A DNA stretch of 64,000 bases from Limnochordaceae bacterium (GTDB lineage Bacteria > Bacillota > Limnochordia > Limnochordales > Geochordaceae), in contig JADBKR010000006.1 of assembly GCA_014896295.1 (NCBI GenBank), positions 1 to 64,000 of the forward strand, written 5' to 3'. The position numbers were made by a program, and so were the translations under genes. This document shows positions 16,629 through 25,767 of this stretch, piece by piece. Under the pieces are notes generated by a model. That model searched no databases, had not been told where the DNA came from, and worked only from the letters and a program-made list of their open reading frames with translations. How positions within the stretch are numbered: the first letter of the stretch is position 1; each line of letters begins with the position of its first letter.

Positions 16629-17590
16629 TCCCACCCAATCCCCTTACGGTATGCGAGCGTCATCAATAGCGCCACGATCAGCGAAAGAACGCCGAGCGCT
16701 CCTGCGTATCCGAGCTGGTAGCTCTGGAAGGCCATGCGATAGGTATAGAAGCTCAACACTTCGCTGGACGACCCTGGCCCGCCGCCGGTCACGACATAGA
16801 CCGCGTCGAACAAACGCAGGGCGCTCAGGGTGCGGATGACGACGGCCACGAGGAAGGCAGGCCTCAGCAGCGGAATCGTGATATGCCACAGGCGCTGCCA
16901 CGCTCCCGCGCCGTCTACCAGGCTCGCTTCGAACGGCTCTGCCGGCAACGCCTTCAACCCTGCCAGCACGACGAGAGTCACGAAGGGGAAGGCCTGCCAG
17001 GCGTCCAGGCCGATCAAGACAGGTAGCACGAGCGCCGGGTTGGCCAGCACGGGCGGATCGACCAGGGCCGTCCATCCAAGCCACCGGAAGAGCCAGGGCA
17101 ACGGCCCGAAGTCGTTGTTGAGCAAAAACCTCCAGGCGAACGCGGCCACCACGGGGGTCATCATGAAAGGTACGAGGATGATGGACGTGATGACCCGGCT
17201 TCCCGGTAGTCCCCGGTGGAGGGCGAAGGCGGTGATGGTCCCGAGGAAAAGCTCCAGGACGACGGCGCCCACGACGAAGAAGAGGGTACGCCCCAGTGTC
17301 TGCCACGTAAAAGGATCCGTCAGCATGCGTTGGAAGTTGGCCAGGCCAGCCCAGCGTATGCCCAGGTCGGGTCGCAGGAGGCTCCACCTCACCAGCGACA
17401 GGCCCACGCTGTAGGCCAGGGGGACGGCGAATATCAGGGCGAGGAAGCCGAGCCCTGGAGCGAGGTACGGTACTGCCTCCGGCACATACCGGCGTTTACG
17501 ACCGGGTGACCCAACCGTCCGTGTCCGGATGAAGAGGCCATGGGGCGGGAGGGCCCCGCCCCGCATGCTCTTGAGGGTCTGTCCGAGCAT
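16625..17590 (-). CDS. CUT1-family ABC permease (MalF/UgpA-like)
   Basis: A 321-residue permease with a cytoplasmic N terminus (about 45 residues) and six to seven membrane helices. The EAA loop reads FEASLVDGAGAWQRLWHITI. LFDAVYVVTGGGPGSSSEVL, late in the chain, is the hallmark of MalF-type proteins. The start ATG overlaps the stop of the binding-protein gene (TGATG). It pairs with the downstream MalG-like subunit to form the channel. The first 30 residues are unusually basic, so a later start is possible. Confidence 0.9.
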   Translation of the reverse strand: MLGQTLKSMRGGALPPHGLFIRTRTVGSPGRKRRYVPEAVPYLAPGLGFLALIFAVPLAYSVGLSLVRWSLLRPDLGIRWAGLANFQRMLTDPFTWQTLGRTLFFVVGAVVLELFLGTITAFALHRGLPGSRVITSIILVPFMMTPVVAAFAWRFLLNNDFGPLPWLFRWLGWTALVDPPVLANPALVLPVLIGLDAWQAFPFVTLVVLAGLKALPAEPFEASLVDGAGAWQRLWHITIPLLRPAFLVAVVIRTLSALRLFDAVYVVTGGGPGSSSEVLSFYTYRMAFQSYQLGYAGALGVLSLIVALLMTLAYRKGIGWE

Positions 17591-18903
17591 CAGTAATAAC
17601 CCGCGTCCTTCATCATGCGATCCACTTGGGCGGCTGCGTCCCTCAGGGCTTGGTCTGCGCCCTTTTCACCTGACAGGAAGCTGGAGACGGCCGGTGCGAT
17701 CGCCTCGTTGACGATCGGCGGCCCCTCCGGGATGAGCGGGACCATCGGGGTCGGTACACAGTGAGACAGCGCATCCTCGAAAGCCCCCAACCACGGCATC
17801 TTCCCCTGTAGCACGGGACTCCGCAGGGCCGACAGCCGTGCCGGGATGTTACCGACCGGAGCCGCCGCAATCATGGGAGCGGTGCCGGTGACGTGCTGCA
17901 CCCATTGGATGGCCTGCTCCTTGACCGGCGAGCGGGCGCTCACGACGAACCCCCACGAGATGTACAGCATGGGCAGCTTCTTGCCCGCCTGTCCGTCGGG
18001 CCTGGGGAAGCCCACGAACGAAGCCTTGCCGGCGATCTTGGAGGACTTCGGGTCGTTGGCATAAAAGAGCCCCGTCGTCCACAATTCGGCCATGGCACTT
18101 CGACCCGACGAGAACTCGGTGAGCGCTTCCTGGAAGTCGTAGGAGTAGGCTGCCGGGTTGGCGAACTGGAACATCTCCTTGACTTCGTTGAGCGCTCGCA
18201 GACCCTCAGGCCCATCGAAGGCGGGGTGCATCCGCTCGTCCAACAGTTTCCCGCCGTACGCCCATAGCCGGTTGAGGAAGTGCGTTGCCAGGAAGATGCT
18301 CCGCTTACCCATCAACGTTACCCCGTAGAGCTTGGGAGGACGGTGGAAGAACTCCGCGACATCCCGGTATTGAGCCAGCGTCCTTGGGGGCGCCAGTTCG
18401 TAGCCGTAGCGCTCCCTGAAGGCCGCCTTTTCCTTCGGATCGTTGAAGAGGTCCGTCCGGTAGACGATACCGCCCAGCTCGTTCATGTACGGGATGAAGT
18501 ACAGGTGCCCCTGCTGAATGGCGTTGACGATGCCGGGCATGTCCTGCCGCATGGCGTCGCCGAGCAACCCGTCGAGGGGCTCGAGGTAACCGGCCGTCGC
18601 AAACGACGGGTACCAGAGCATGCTCACGTACGCGACGTCGAATGCGGGCCTCCCGCTGGTGAAGTTGAGGGTCAGGTAATCGAGATAGTTGGCGTACGGC
18701 ACTTGTTCGAGGACGACGTCGATGCCTGTCTTCTCCTCGAACGGCTGGATCTGCGTCTTCCAGGCCTCGGTATGAATGCCGAACTCGCTGACCACCCGCA
18801 CTCTTACGGGCGCGGCCAGCGCCTGCGCACCCGCGAGGAGCGCCATCGACGCCACCGCCGCGGCCCATGCACCGAGACTCAGCCATGTCCGCTTGCCCTG
18901 CAT
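17590..18903 (-). CDS. Extracellular solute-binding protein, family 1
   Basis: A 437-residue binding protein of a CUT1 transporter. A Sec signal peptide (MQGKRTWLSLGAWAAAVASM, then hydrophobic to ALA) precedes the mature domain beginning APVRVRVVSEFGIHTEAWKT. Typical MalE-like features are YVSMLWYPSFATAGYLEPLD and QEALTEFSSGRSAMAELWTT. The ATG at 18903 has GGGGAG upstream and starts two bases before the stop of the phosphorylase gene is complete. It is the third gene of the GntR-led operon; the neighbouring nucleoside phosphorylase suggests a nucleoside or N-glycoside substrate. Confidence 0.88.
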   Translation of the reverse strand: MQGKRTWLSLGAWAAAVASMALLAGAQALAAPVRVRVVSEFGIHTEAWKTQIQPFEEKTGIDVVLEQVPYANYLDYLTLNFTSGRPAFDVAYVSMLWYPSFATAGYLEPLDGLLGDAMRQDMPGIVNAIQQGHLYFIPYMNELGGIVYRTDLFNDPKEKAAFRERYGYELAPPRTLAQYRDVAEFFHRPPKLYGVTLMGKRSIFLATHFLNRLWAYGGKLLDERMHPAFDGPEGLRALNEVKEMFQFANPAAYSYDFQEALTEFSSGRSAMAELWTTGLFYANDPKSSKIAGKASFVGFPRPDGQAGKKLPMLYISWGFVVSARSPVKEQAIQWVQHVTGTAPMIAAAPVGNIPARLSALRSPVLQGKMPWLGAFEDALSHCVPTPMVPLIPEGPPIVNEAIAPAVSSFLSGEKGADQALRDAAAQVDRMMKDAGYY

Positions 18904-18904
18904 T

Positions 18905-19744
18905 TCACGGCTCCCCTCTCTCGTTCTTCCCGTCCGGCGACTCCGATTGCAGCTGATGGGCGAGCAACCGGGCCGCTTCGAGCGCAATCTGGATGGATGC
19001 TCGTACCCCGCGCTGGATCACGTCGCGGGTTGGAGAGTCGACGCTGAGATCGACTCGCTCCGAACGGCTCTGGCGGTACCGGTTGGCGTAGACGGTACCG
19101 ATGAAGCCCGAGTGGACCCCGCGCAGCGAGGCCACCACCATCAGCGCGGCCGCTTCCATCTCCATGGACACGACGCGTTTTCGGACCCACTGGTCGAAGT
19201 ACTCGGGGGTTCGCGCATAAAACGCGGAGTGGGTCCAGTTGATCCCCGTGTGGAATCGGTAACCCATCTTGTTGGCCGCCTGTATGAGGGCCTGGTATAC
19301 CGGAGGGCTCGCGGCCGCGGGGTAGTTCTCAGGGACGTAATAGCGGCTGACCCCGTCGTCCCGTACGCAGGCGTACGGGATCACGAGATCGCCTTCCTCG
19401 AGCTCGGGCTGAAGGCCTGCAACGCTGCCCACTCGGATCAGCACGGTCACCCCGAGGTTGATGAGCTCTTCGTAGGCGATCGCCGCCGACGGCCCGCCCA
19501 TGCCGGTCGACGTGACACCCACGTCCACGTCCCGGTACCGTCCCCGGTAGGTGATGAGGCCGCGGTTGTCGGCGATGAGCCGGGCGTTCGCCAGTTCACT
19601 GACGATGAGCGGGACCCGCCCCTGGTCTCCCGGCACGATGACGGTGCTCGGGACGTCGCCGGGACCGCAGGCGATGTGGTACTGGCGCTTTCCTTCGAGC
19701 CCCGTCGGCTGGCGGTAGTCCGAACGTTCCAGGTGACCCTCCAA
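18905..19744 (-). CDS. Uridine/purine nucleoside phosphorylase family protein
   Basis: A 279-residue cytosolic enzyme of the PNP/UDP phosphorylase family, which splits nucleosides with phosphate into base and (deoxy)ribose-1-phosphate. Visible signatures: VIVPGDQGRVPLI (phosphate loop region), STGMGGPSAAIAYEELINLG (the family's GxGxP motif), RVGSVAGL, and VVSMEMEAAALMVVASLRG, with the Glu that contacts ribose. The MEMEAA motif and length are closer to uridine phosphorylase than to trimeric PNP. It lies between the GntR regulator and the binding protein in one operon, so the transporter probably brings in its substrate. Confidence 0.85.
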   Translation of the reverse strand: MEGHLERSDYRQPTGLEGKRQYHIACGPGDVPSTVIVPGDQGRVPLIVSELANARLIADNRGLITYRGRYRDVDVGVTSTGMGGPSAAIAYEELINLGVTVLIRVGSVAGLQPELEEGDLVIPYACVRDDGVSRYYVPENYPAAASPPVYQALIQAANKMGYRFHTGINWTHSAFYARTPEYFDQWVRKRVVSMEMEAAALMVVASLRGVHSGFIGTVYANRYRQSRSERVDLSVDSPTRDVIQRGVRASIQIALEAARLLAHQLQSESPDGKNERGEP

Positions 19745-19774
19745 TGCGTGACCCCTCTTCCTGTCCAGGATGCG

Positions 19775-20545
19775 TCACGTGCGGCGCTGGCGCACGATTT
19801 GGAGCTTGAAGCGGTGCCAGACGATGTAGTCCACGGAGTGGATGATGGGGACGTTGCGATCGTCGAAATGGGTCTCCGTGAGTTTGACGAGCGGGGTTGC
19901 CGGATCGACCTCCAGCAAGGCCGTCAGCTCGGCGTCGGGCAGTTCGGCCGCAATCTCGGCCACGGCGTACCGCACGCGGCGGCCGGCGACCTGGTCCAGC
20001 ACCTCGAAAAGGGGCCGCCCCTGCTGCCCGGCGTCGATCGCCTCGCGGCCCAGGACATCCAGGGGCACGCCGACACGCTGCGGCAGCCGGCTGACACCCA
20101 GGGCGATGGGATGCCCGTCGGCCCGGTACACCTGCCGGATGGCGACCACCGTGTCACCCGGGGAGACCTGGAGCGCCCCGGCCACGTCCGGAGTCGCAGG
20201 CTCCAGGCTCCACTGTTGATGGTCGATGCATGGCTCTTTGCCGCTCGCCCGGATGATCCGCGGGATTCCTCGGAGCTCTTCCAGCCCGGTCGTGACCGAG
20301 CGATCGGGACCGAGCACGAAGGTCCCTACACCCTGGCGCCTCAGGATCAGCCCTTCCCGCTCGAGCGCGTGCAGGGCCTCTCGAACGGTAGGCCGGCTGA
20401 CCCCTAACTGGGAGGCGAGCTTGGGCTCGCTGGGCAAGGGGGCGGAGCGGGGCCATGACTGGATGAGTTGCCGGAGATCCTGCTGGACCTCCGCGTAGAG
20501 GGGGAGGCGACGCCTCCGGTGTTGGATGCGGAGCTCTTCGGACAA
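19775..20545 (-). CDS. GntR-family regulator with UTRA ligand domain (HutC type)
   Basis: A 256-residue transcription factor. Residues about 15-75 are a GntR winged helix ([53 protein letters not shown]). Residues about 95-250 form a UTRA ligand-binding domain ending [20 protein letters not shown] and DYI. The TTG at 20545 is the start because GGAGG is 8 bases upstream; a nearby ATG is out of frame. It heads the operon with the phosphorylase and transporter and probably responds to a (phospho)nucleoside or sugar ligand. The candidate operator lies at 20569-20586. Confidence 0.9.
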   Translation of the reverse strand: MSEELRIQHRRRRLPLYAEVQQDLRQLIQSWPRSAPLPSEPKLASQLGVSRPTVREALHALEREGLILRRQGVGTFVLGPDRSVTTGLEELRGIPRIIRASGKEPCIDHQQWSLEPATPDVAGALQVSPGDTVVAIRQVYRADGHPIALGVSRLPQRVGVPLDVLGREAIDAGQQGRPLFEVLDQVAGRRVRYAVAEIAAELPDAELTALLEVDPATPLVKLTETHFDDRNVPIIHSVDYIVWHRFKLQIVRQRRT

Positions 20546-20568
20546 GGGCCATGCCTCCGGGCCGGAGT

Positions 20569-20586
20569 TTGTCTGACATCTTACAA
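20569..20586. promoter_or_regulatory. Candidate GntR operator
   Basis: TTGTCTGACATCTTACAA, an imperfect palindrome with TTGT/ACAA ends, lies 24 bases upstream of the GntR-family start. HutC-type regulators often bind such spaced TTGT/ACAA half sites next to their own gene. Assignment is by position and symmetry only. Confidence 0.4.
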
Positions 20587-20733
20587 GTACACCTTTCTGA
20601 AAGCGGCGTCAAGGGGGCAATCGCCTGGGTCGTCCTCCCTCTCTGTCCGCCGGCAGGAGGAGAGGCCACGGGGGTGCGAGGCGACGCGTCGGCGTTGCGG
20701 CCCAGGGCTGGGCGAAGCCGGGGAGCACGAGGG

Positions 20734-20763
20734 TTGACAGCGCAGCCTCGGGAAGTGTATAAA
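20734..20763 (+). promoter_or_regulatory. Sigma-A-type promoter of the LIV/CoA-ligase operon
   Basis: TTGACA at 20734-20739 and TATAAA at 20758-20763, spaced by 18 bases, is the best promoter match seen in the window. Transcription would begin near 20770, about 90-120 bases before the first gene. The gap 20546-20860 otherwise holds only the GntR operator and this leader. Confidence 0.7.
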
Positions 20764-20860
20764 CGGTTTCAAAGTTGCGTACCGGATCGACGAGATTGTC
20801 GTTGCATTCACATTCGCCTGGCGCCGGCTGCTTCCGAGCCGGCGGGCGAGGCCGGGCGGT

Positions 20861-21676
20861 ATGGGACGCCGAGCGAGGGGCTCACACGAGGTGCAGGCGC
20901 CGTACGTTCTCGACTGCGTTGAGGTTCAACGATCCTTCGGCGGCATCAAAGCCCTTGATGGGGTCACGGTACGGGTGCGTGCGGGAAGCATACTGGGCGT
21001 GGTCGGGCCCAACGGTAGCGGAAAGACCACGCTCGTCAACGTCATTACGGGGTTCTACCCGCCGCAGGGTGGTCGCATACTCTTCGACGGGCAGGACGTC
21101 ACGGGCCTCCGGCCGCACCGCATCGCTTCCCTGGGTATCGCGCGCACCTTCCAGAACCTCGCACTCTTCCGAGGTATGAGCGTGCTCGACAACGTCCTGT
21201 TGGGTCGCCACGTACGGCTCCGTCCCGGGGTGTTGAGCACGGCGCTCTATTGGTGGTGGGGGCAGGAAGAGGAGGTACGGCATCGTCGAGAGGTGGAGGA
21301 GATCATCGACTACTTGCAGCTCGAGGGGGTTCGCCAGGAGCCGGTAGAGCTATTGCCCCTCGGCCTGCAAAAGCGGGTCGAGCTCGCCCGTGCGCTGGCG
21401 GCCAAGCCCAGGCTCTTGATCCTCGACGAGCCCATGGCCGGCATGAACCAAGAGGAGAAGGAGTACATGGCCCGCTTCATCCTCGACGCCCACGACGAGC
21501 TTGGCTGTACCGTCGTGCTGATCGAACACCACATGGACGTAGTCATGGCCCTCTGCGAGGAGCTCGTCGTGCTCGACCACGGATCCGTGATTGCCGCGGG
21601 CCCTCCGGAGCTGATGCGGGCGGATCCGAAGGTGATTGCCGCGTACGTCGGTAGCACGGCCGGGTCACCGAACTGA
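20861..21676 (+). CDS. livG: Branched-chain amino-acid-type ABC transporter ATPase (LivG)
   Basis: A 271-residue ATPase of the HAAT (LIV) importer family. It carries Walker A GPNGSGKTTLVNVITG, the Q-loop FQNLALF, a signature region LPLGLQKRVELARALAAKP (diverged from LSGGQ at its first residues), Walker B LLILDEP, and the H-loop VVLIEHHMDVV. The long insert between Q-loop and signature is typical of LivG. Two starts are possible: ATG 20861, or GTG 20891 closer to the usual N terminus. It is the first gene of an eight-kilobase operon with two permeases, a binding protein, LivF and two CoA ligases. Confidence 0.9.
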   Translation: MGRRARGSHEVQAPYVLDCVEVQRSFGGIKALDGVTVRVRAGSILGVVGPNGSGKTTLVNVITGFYPPQGGRILFDGQDVTGLRPHRIASLGIARTFQNLALFRGMSVLDNVLLGRHVRLRPGVLSTALYWWWGQEEEVRHRREVEEIIDYLQLEGVRQEPVELLPLGLQKRVELARALAAKPRLLILDEPMAGMNQEEKEYMARFILDAHDELGCTVVLIEHHMDVVMALCEELVVLDHGSVIAAGPPELMRADPKVIAAYVGSTAGSPN

Positions 21677-21693
21677 GCGGAGGGAGGCCTGCC

Positions 21694-23718
21694 GTGTCGT
21701 CAGAGCTGCCAGGCTTCGTCGCTCAAGAGACACGAGAGACCGGCGCAACCCTCGAGACGCCGGTCCAACGAACCGGTGCCCGGGACGGCCATCTCTCCCC
21801 GCAGCCCACGCTTCATCGCCTCTTGCTCGAGAACGCGACCCGGTTTCCTCACCGAGTCGCCATGCGGGAGAAGGACCTCGGCATCTGGTGGGAGTTCACC
21901 TGGGCCGACTGCCTGCGTGAGGTGGCGACGCTGGCCGCCGGCTTGGAAGCGCTGGGATTCGGGCAGTCGGACGCCCTTGTTGTCATGGGGGACAACCGGC
22001 CTCAGCTCTACTTCGGGATGCTGGCGGCTTCGGCGTTACGGGGGTATCCGACTCCCATTTACCCCGACGCGATCCCGGAGGAGGTGTCGTACATCGCCAG
22101 ATCCTCCGGGGCCCGGTTTGCGCTCGTCGAAGATCAGGAGCAGGTGGACAAACTGCTGCTTCTCTCCAGCGAGTTGCCCGCTCTCGAGACCATTGTCTAC
22201 GAAGATCCTCGGGGTCTGGCAGGCTACGGCAGAGATGGGCTGCTGTCGTACGCGAGCTTGCTCGAAGTGGGGCGTCGTCGCCTCGAGCAAGATCGGGGGC
22301 TGGAGCACCGCCTCATGTCTCTCGCGCAGCCTGAGGACCCGGCCGTCCTGCTCCACTCTTCCGGGACGACTGGCAAACCCAAGGGGGTGGTCCTCCGGCA
22401 CTGCAACGTCATGGCGGCTGTCGAAAACGCGTATCGCGCCGGGTACTTCCGGGAAGGCGAGGAGATAGTGGCTTACCTGCCGATGGCCTGGGTCGGAGAC
22501 TTCACGTTCTCGGTGGCCGCTGCCATCGCCCTGCGCTTCACGGTCAACATCCCGGAGCGCCAGGAGACCGTTCTGGACAACCTTCGAGAGATAGGGCCAA
22601 CGTTTTACTTTGCCCCTCCGCGCAGCTGGGATCAGCTGTTGACACGGATTCAGGTGCGCATGGAAGAGTCGACCCCGTTCAAGCGATGGCTCTATCGATG
22701 CTTCGTGCCGCCGGCCATTCGAGCGGAACGGGAGCGTCTCGAAGGAAGGCGGCCGAGATTCTGGACGAAAGCGGCCCGGGCCGCAGGCGAACTCCTGGTC
22801 TATGGCCCCATCAAGGACCAGCTGGGGCTTTCGCGAGTTCGCTCCGCCTACACGGCGGGCGAGGCGATCGGCGAGGACACCTTCGTCTTCTTCCGAGCTT
22901 TGGGGGTCAACTTGAAGCAGTTCTACGGGCAGACGGAGAACTGTGCCCTCACTGCGGCCCAACCGGACGGCGACGTGCGGCTCCACACTGTGGGGAAAGC
23001 TCTTCCGGGCGTCGAGGTCCGGGTCAGCGAAGAAGGAGAAATCTTGCTCCGAGCCGACAGCCTGTTCGCCGAGTACCTCCACGACCCCGAGGCAACCCGG
23101 CGTGCCATCCGTGACGGGTGGTTCCATACAGGGGACGCCGGCTACGTAGAGCCGGACGGCCACCTGGTGGTGCTTGGCCGGTTCGACGAGGTGGTGACGA
23201 CCCGCACGGGCCAGCGGTTCGTCCCCCAGTACGTGGAGAACCGGCTCAAGTTCAGCCCGTACGTGAAGGAAGCGGCCGTCTTCGGCGCGGGGAAGGATTT
23301 CCTCGCTGCCATCGTCTGCATCGATCGGGAGGCCGTCGGCCACTGGGCCGAGCTCTGCCATATTGCCTACACGTCCTACGCGGATCTTTCCCAGAAGCCT
23401 GAAGTGTACGACCTCATCGCGAGCGTCATCCTCCAGGTCAACCGATCGCTGCCTGCGGGCCTGTCCATTCGGCGTTTTACCAACCTTCACAAAGAGTTCG
23501 ATCCCGACGACGGAGAACTCACCCGAACGCGCAAGCTCCGGCGCCGGGTGATCGAAGAGCGCTACCGGCCGATCATCGAGGCGCTCTACTCGGATGCGCG
23601 AAACATGGAGGTATCGGGCCGGGTCGTCTACGAGGACGGGACGTCCGGCATCATCCGTCGAACGCTGGCCATTCGTGACGTCGAGGACGGGGCGGCGAGG
23701 GTGGCACACCGGTCGTGA
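21694..23718 (+). CDS. AMP-binding acyl/aryl-CoA ligase (long-chain ACS type)
   Basis: A 674-residue ATP-dependent ligase that should activate a carboxylic acid to its CoA thioester through an acyl-AMP. The P-loop motif LLHSSGTTGKPKGVV is at about residue 225; FYGQTENC and WFHTGDAGY mark the adenylate-binding and hinge regions. Length, and a helical insert after about residue 310, fit the FadD15/long-chain ACS branch. GGAGG lies 6 bases before the GTG. Its stop overlaps the LivH start. Placement inside a LIV transporter operon suggests it activates the imported acid; chain length or aromatic nature cannot be read from the sequence. Confidence 0.87.
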   Translation: MSSELPGFVAQETRETGATLETPVQRTGARDGHLSPQPTLHRLLLENATRFPHRVAMREKDLGIWWEFTWADCLREVATLAAGLEALGFGQSDALVVMGDNRPQLYFGMLAASALRGYPTPIYPDAIPEEVSYIARSSGARFALVEDQEQVDKLLLLSSELPALETIVYEDPRGLAGYGRDGLLSYASLLEVGRRRLEQDRGLEHRLMSLAQPEDPAVLLHSSGTTGKPKGVVLRHCNVMAAVENAYRAGYFREGEEIVAYLPMAWVGDFTFSVAAAIALRFTVNIPERQETVLDNLREIGPTFYFAPPRSWDQLLTRIQVRMEESTPFKRWLYRCFVPPAIRAERERLEGRRPRFWTKAARAAGELLVYGPIKDQLGLSRVRSAYTAGEAIGEDTFVFFRALGVNLKQFYGQTENCALTAAQPDGDVRLHTVGKALPGVEVRVSEEGEILLRADSLFAEYLHDPEATRRAIRDGWFHTGDAGYVEPDGHLVVLGRFDEVVTTRTGQRFVPQYVENRLKFSPYVKEAAVFGAGKDFLAAIVCIDREAVGHWAELCHIAYTSYADLSQKPEVYDLIASVILQVNRSLPAGLSIRRFTNLHKEFDPDDGELTRTRKLRRRVIEERYRPIIEALYSDARNMEVSGRVVYEDGTSGIIRRTLAIRDVEDGAARVAHRS

Positions 23719-24611
23719 GCGCCTCCGACCTTTCGTTTCTGGCAGAGCTCGCCGTCAACGGTGCCCTCGTAGGGCTCATGTACGCCCTTGTCGGCATGAG
23801 CATCGTGATGGTCTACAAGTCGTCGGGCGTGGTCAACCTCGCACAGGGCGCCCTGGTGATGCTGGCCGCGTACCTCGCCTGGGCTTTCGCCCGACACGCC
23901 GGAATGCCCGTCGTGCTGGCCGCCGGCTTGGCCGCGGTGGCCATGTGCGGAGCCGGGGCCCTGATCGCGTGGGGTGCGCTTCGGAGGATGGTCGGCCAGC
24001 CCCCGATCATGGCGCTCATGCTGACCCTCGGCCTCGACATACTGCTCCGCGGGCTGGCGCCCGCGCTTTGGGGGCCTGACACCAAGCCCCTCGACCTGGG
24101 CTTCGGCCAGGCTCCTCTCGCAGTGCTGGGCCTGCTCGTCAACGGTACGTATCTCATCGGGGGAGTGGCCGCCCTGGCAGTGTTGGGACTGCTGGCCCTC
24201 TTCTTCCGGACGCGCATCGGTATCATGCTCCGGGCTGCCTCCGACGATCACCTGGCCGCATGGTCGGTCGGTGTCTCGGTCGAGCGAGCCATGGCCCTCA
24301 GCTGGGCGATAGCGGGCGCGATCGGTGCGGTGGCCGGCGTGCTCTGGGCGTCGGTGCAGGGAGTGGAATGGAGCCTGTCGCTGCTGCTGATCAAAGGGCT
24401 GGCCGTGGCCGTATTAGGAGGGCTCGACAGTACGGGCGGGGCGGTATTGGGCGGGTTGGTGCTCGGGGTGCTCGAGAACGTGGTCTCGGGTTTCGCGGAC
24501 GCGTACGTGGGGGGCGGCACCAAAGAGGTGGTGGCTTCCCTCGTGATCCTGGCGACCATCCTGGCACGACCGCATGGTTTCTTCGGCCGAGAGGTCATTG
24601 AAAGGGTCTGA
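23715..24611 (+). CDS. livH: Branched-chain-type ABC permease (LivH)
   Basis: A 298-residue inner-membrane permease, mostly hydrophobic, with eight or so helices. Family markers include the N-terminal NGALVGLMYALVGMSIVMVY, GVVNLAQGALVMLAAYLAWA, and the C-terminal KGLAVAVLGGLDSTGGAVLG, the LivH/LivM glycine-rich cytoplasmic motif. The GTG start overlaps the stop of the CoA ligase (GTGA), so translation is coupled. It forms the channel with LivM. Confidence 0.92.
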   Translation: MSASDLSFLAELAVNGALVGLMYALVGMSIVMVYKSSGVVNLAQGALVMLAAYLAWAFARHAGMPVVLAAGLAAVAMCGAGALIAWGALRRMVGQPPIMALMLTLGLDILLRGLAPALWGPDTKPLDLGFGQAPLAVLGLLVNGTYLIGGVAALAVLGLLALFFRTRIGIMLRAASDDHLAAWSVGVSVERAMALSWAIAGAIGAVAGVLWASVQGVEWSLSLLLIKGLAVAVLGGLDSTGGAVLGGLVLGVLENVVSGFADAYVGGGTKEVVASLVILATILARPHGFFGREVIERV

Positions 24612-24616
24612 CCCGG

Positions 24617-25699
24617 GTGTTGTACCGGCAGTGCGGGATCCGACATACCACGTACGTTTCGGACCGCCGGCTCCTGCCCATTCCCGCCGATCGGCGGCTC
24701 GCCGCGGCCGTCGTGCTCGCGGCCGCGACCGCTCCGTGGTGGATGGATCGACTGTACCTCTCCAGCTACTTGACTCCCTGGGTCATCTGGAGCACGGCGA
24801 CGCTCAGCCTCAACCTCCTGATGGGCTGGGCAGGCCAGATGCACCTGGGGTTTGCCTCGGTGATGGCGATCGGGGCTTACGCCTCCGTACATCTGGCCCG
24901 CCTCGGCGCGCCTTTCGTCCTGGCGTTTGCGGGAGGCGGGGTGGCCTCGGCTCTCGTAGGGTCGGCGTTTGGCGTACCGGCCGTTCGGGTGCGCGGTCTG
25001 TATCTGGCCGTCAGCACCCTCGCCCTCCAGTACGTCGTCGACTGGATCACGATCCACGTCCCTGCCATCAGCGGAGGGGCCCAGACCACGCTCCAGGCGC
25101 CCCCTATGCAGCTGGGCTCGGTGGTCCTCGCCTCCGATCTGGCACGCTACTTCGTTTCGCTGGCATGGTGCGCGATGGTGACACTTTTCCTTCTCAACCT
25201 GCGCCGCACTGGGCTGGGCCGGGCGCTGGTCGCCGTGCGGGAGAAGGACTATGCCGCGGAGGTGATGGGCGTCAACGTAGGTTACTACAAAGGGTTGGCT
25301 TTTGGGTTGAGCTCGTTCCTGGGCGGCGTCACGGGCGCCGTGCTCGCCTTCGCCTACTACAGGGCCGTCACTCCGGAGCAGTTCAGCCTGGACGTCTCGA
25401 TCCAGGTGGTGGCCATGGTCATCGTGGGAGGGCTGGGGAGCGTCATCGGCAGCTTCTTCGGAGCCGGTTTCGTCCTGCTGGGGCCCATCGTGCTCAGTCG
25501 CCTCGTGACACAGTTCATGCAGGCGTGGCACTTGCGGGTGCCCGTGGAAGTGATGGCCCACATACCCGTCATCCTGTACGGCGCGCTCATCATCTTGTTC
25601 TTGCTGGTGGAGCCGTTGGGGCTTGCCAAGATTTACGACAACGTCCGCAATTACCTGTTGGTCTGGCCTTTCGGCTACACGCGTCGCCGGGCGGCTTAG
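24617..25699 (+). CDS. livM: Branched-chain-type ABC permease (LivM)
   Basis: A 360-residue permease with about ten hydrophobic segments. The motif LNLLMGWAGQMHLGFASVMA near residue 75 and VVAMVIVGGLGSVIGSFFGA near residue 280 are characteristic of LivM. The charged loop LVAVREKDYAAEVMGVNVGY, between membrane segments, is the family's conserved ATPase-contact region. GTG at 24617 lies 5 bases after the LivH stop. It is the LivH partner in the same operon. Confidence 0.92.
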   Translation: MLYRQCGIRHTTYVSDRRLLPIPADRRLAAAVVLAAATAPWWMDRLYLSSYLTPWVIWSTATLSLNLLMGWAGQMHLGFASVMAIGAYASVHLARLGAPFVLAFAGGGVASALVGSAFGVPAVRVRGLYLAVSTLALQYVVDWITIHVPAISGGAQTTLQAPPMQLGSVVLASDLARYFVSLAWCAMVTLFLLNLRRTGLGRALVAVREKDYAAEVMGVNVGYYKGLAFGLSSFLGGVTGAVLAFAYYRAVTPEQFSLDVSIQVVAMVIVGGLGSVIGSFFGAGFVLLGPIVLSRLVTQFMQAWHLRVPVEVMAHIPVILYGALIILFLLVEPLGLAKIYDNVRNYLLVWPFGYTRRRAA

Positions 25700-25767
25700 G
25701 GGCATTTCGCCGTCAGCGTACCGGTCGGCCGCGAGGAGTGAAGCCCACTCGAGGGAGGTGCCGGGTC

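Noticed and set aside
24574-25767. Upstream extension of the LIV binding protein frame
   Set aside because: This part lies inside livM in another frame and the true start with its SD and signal peptide is at 25768.
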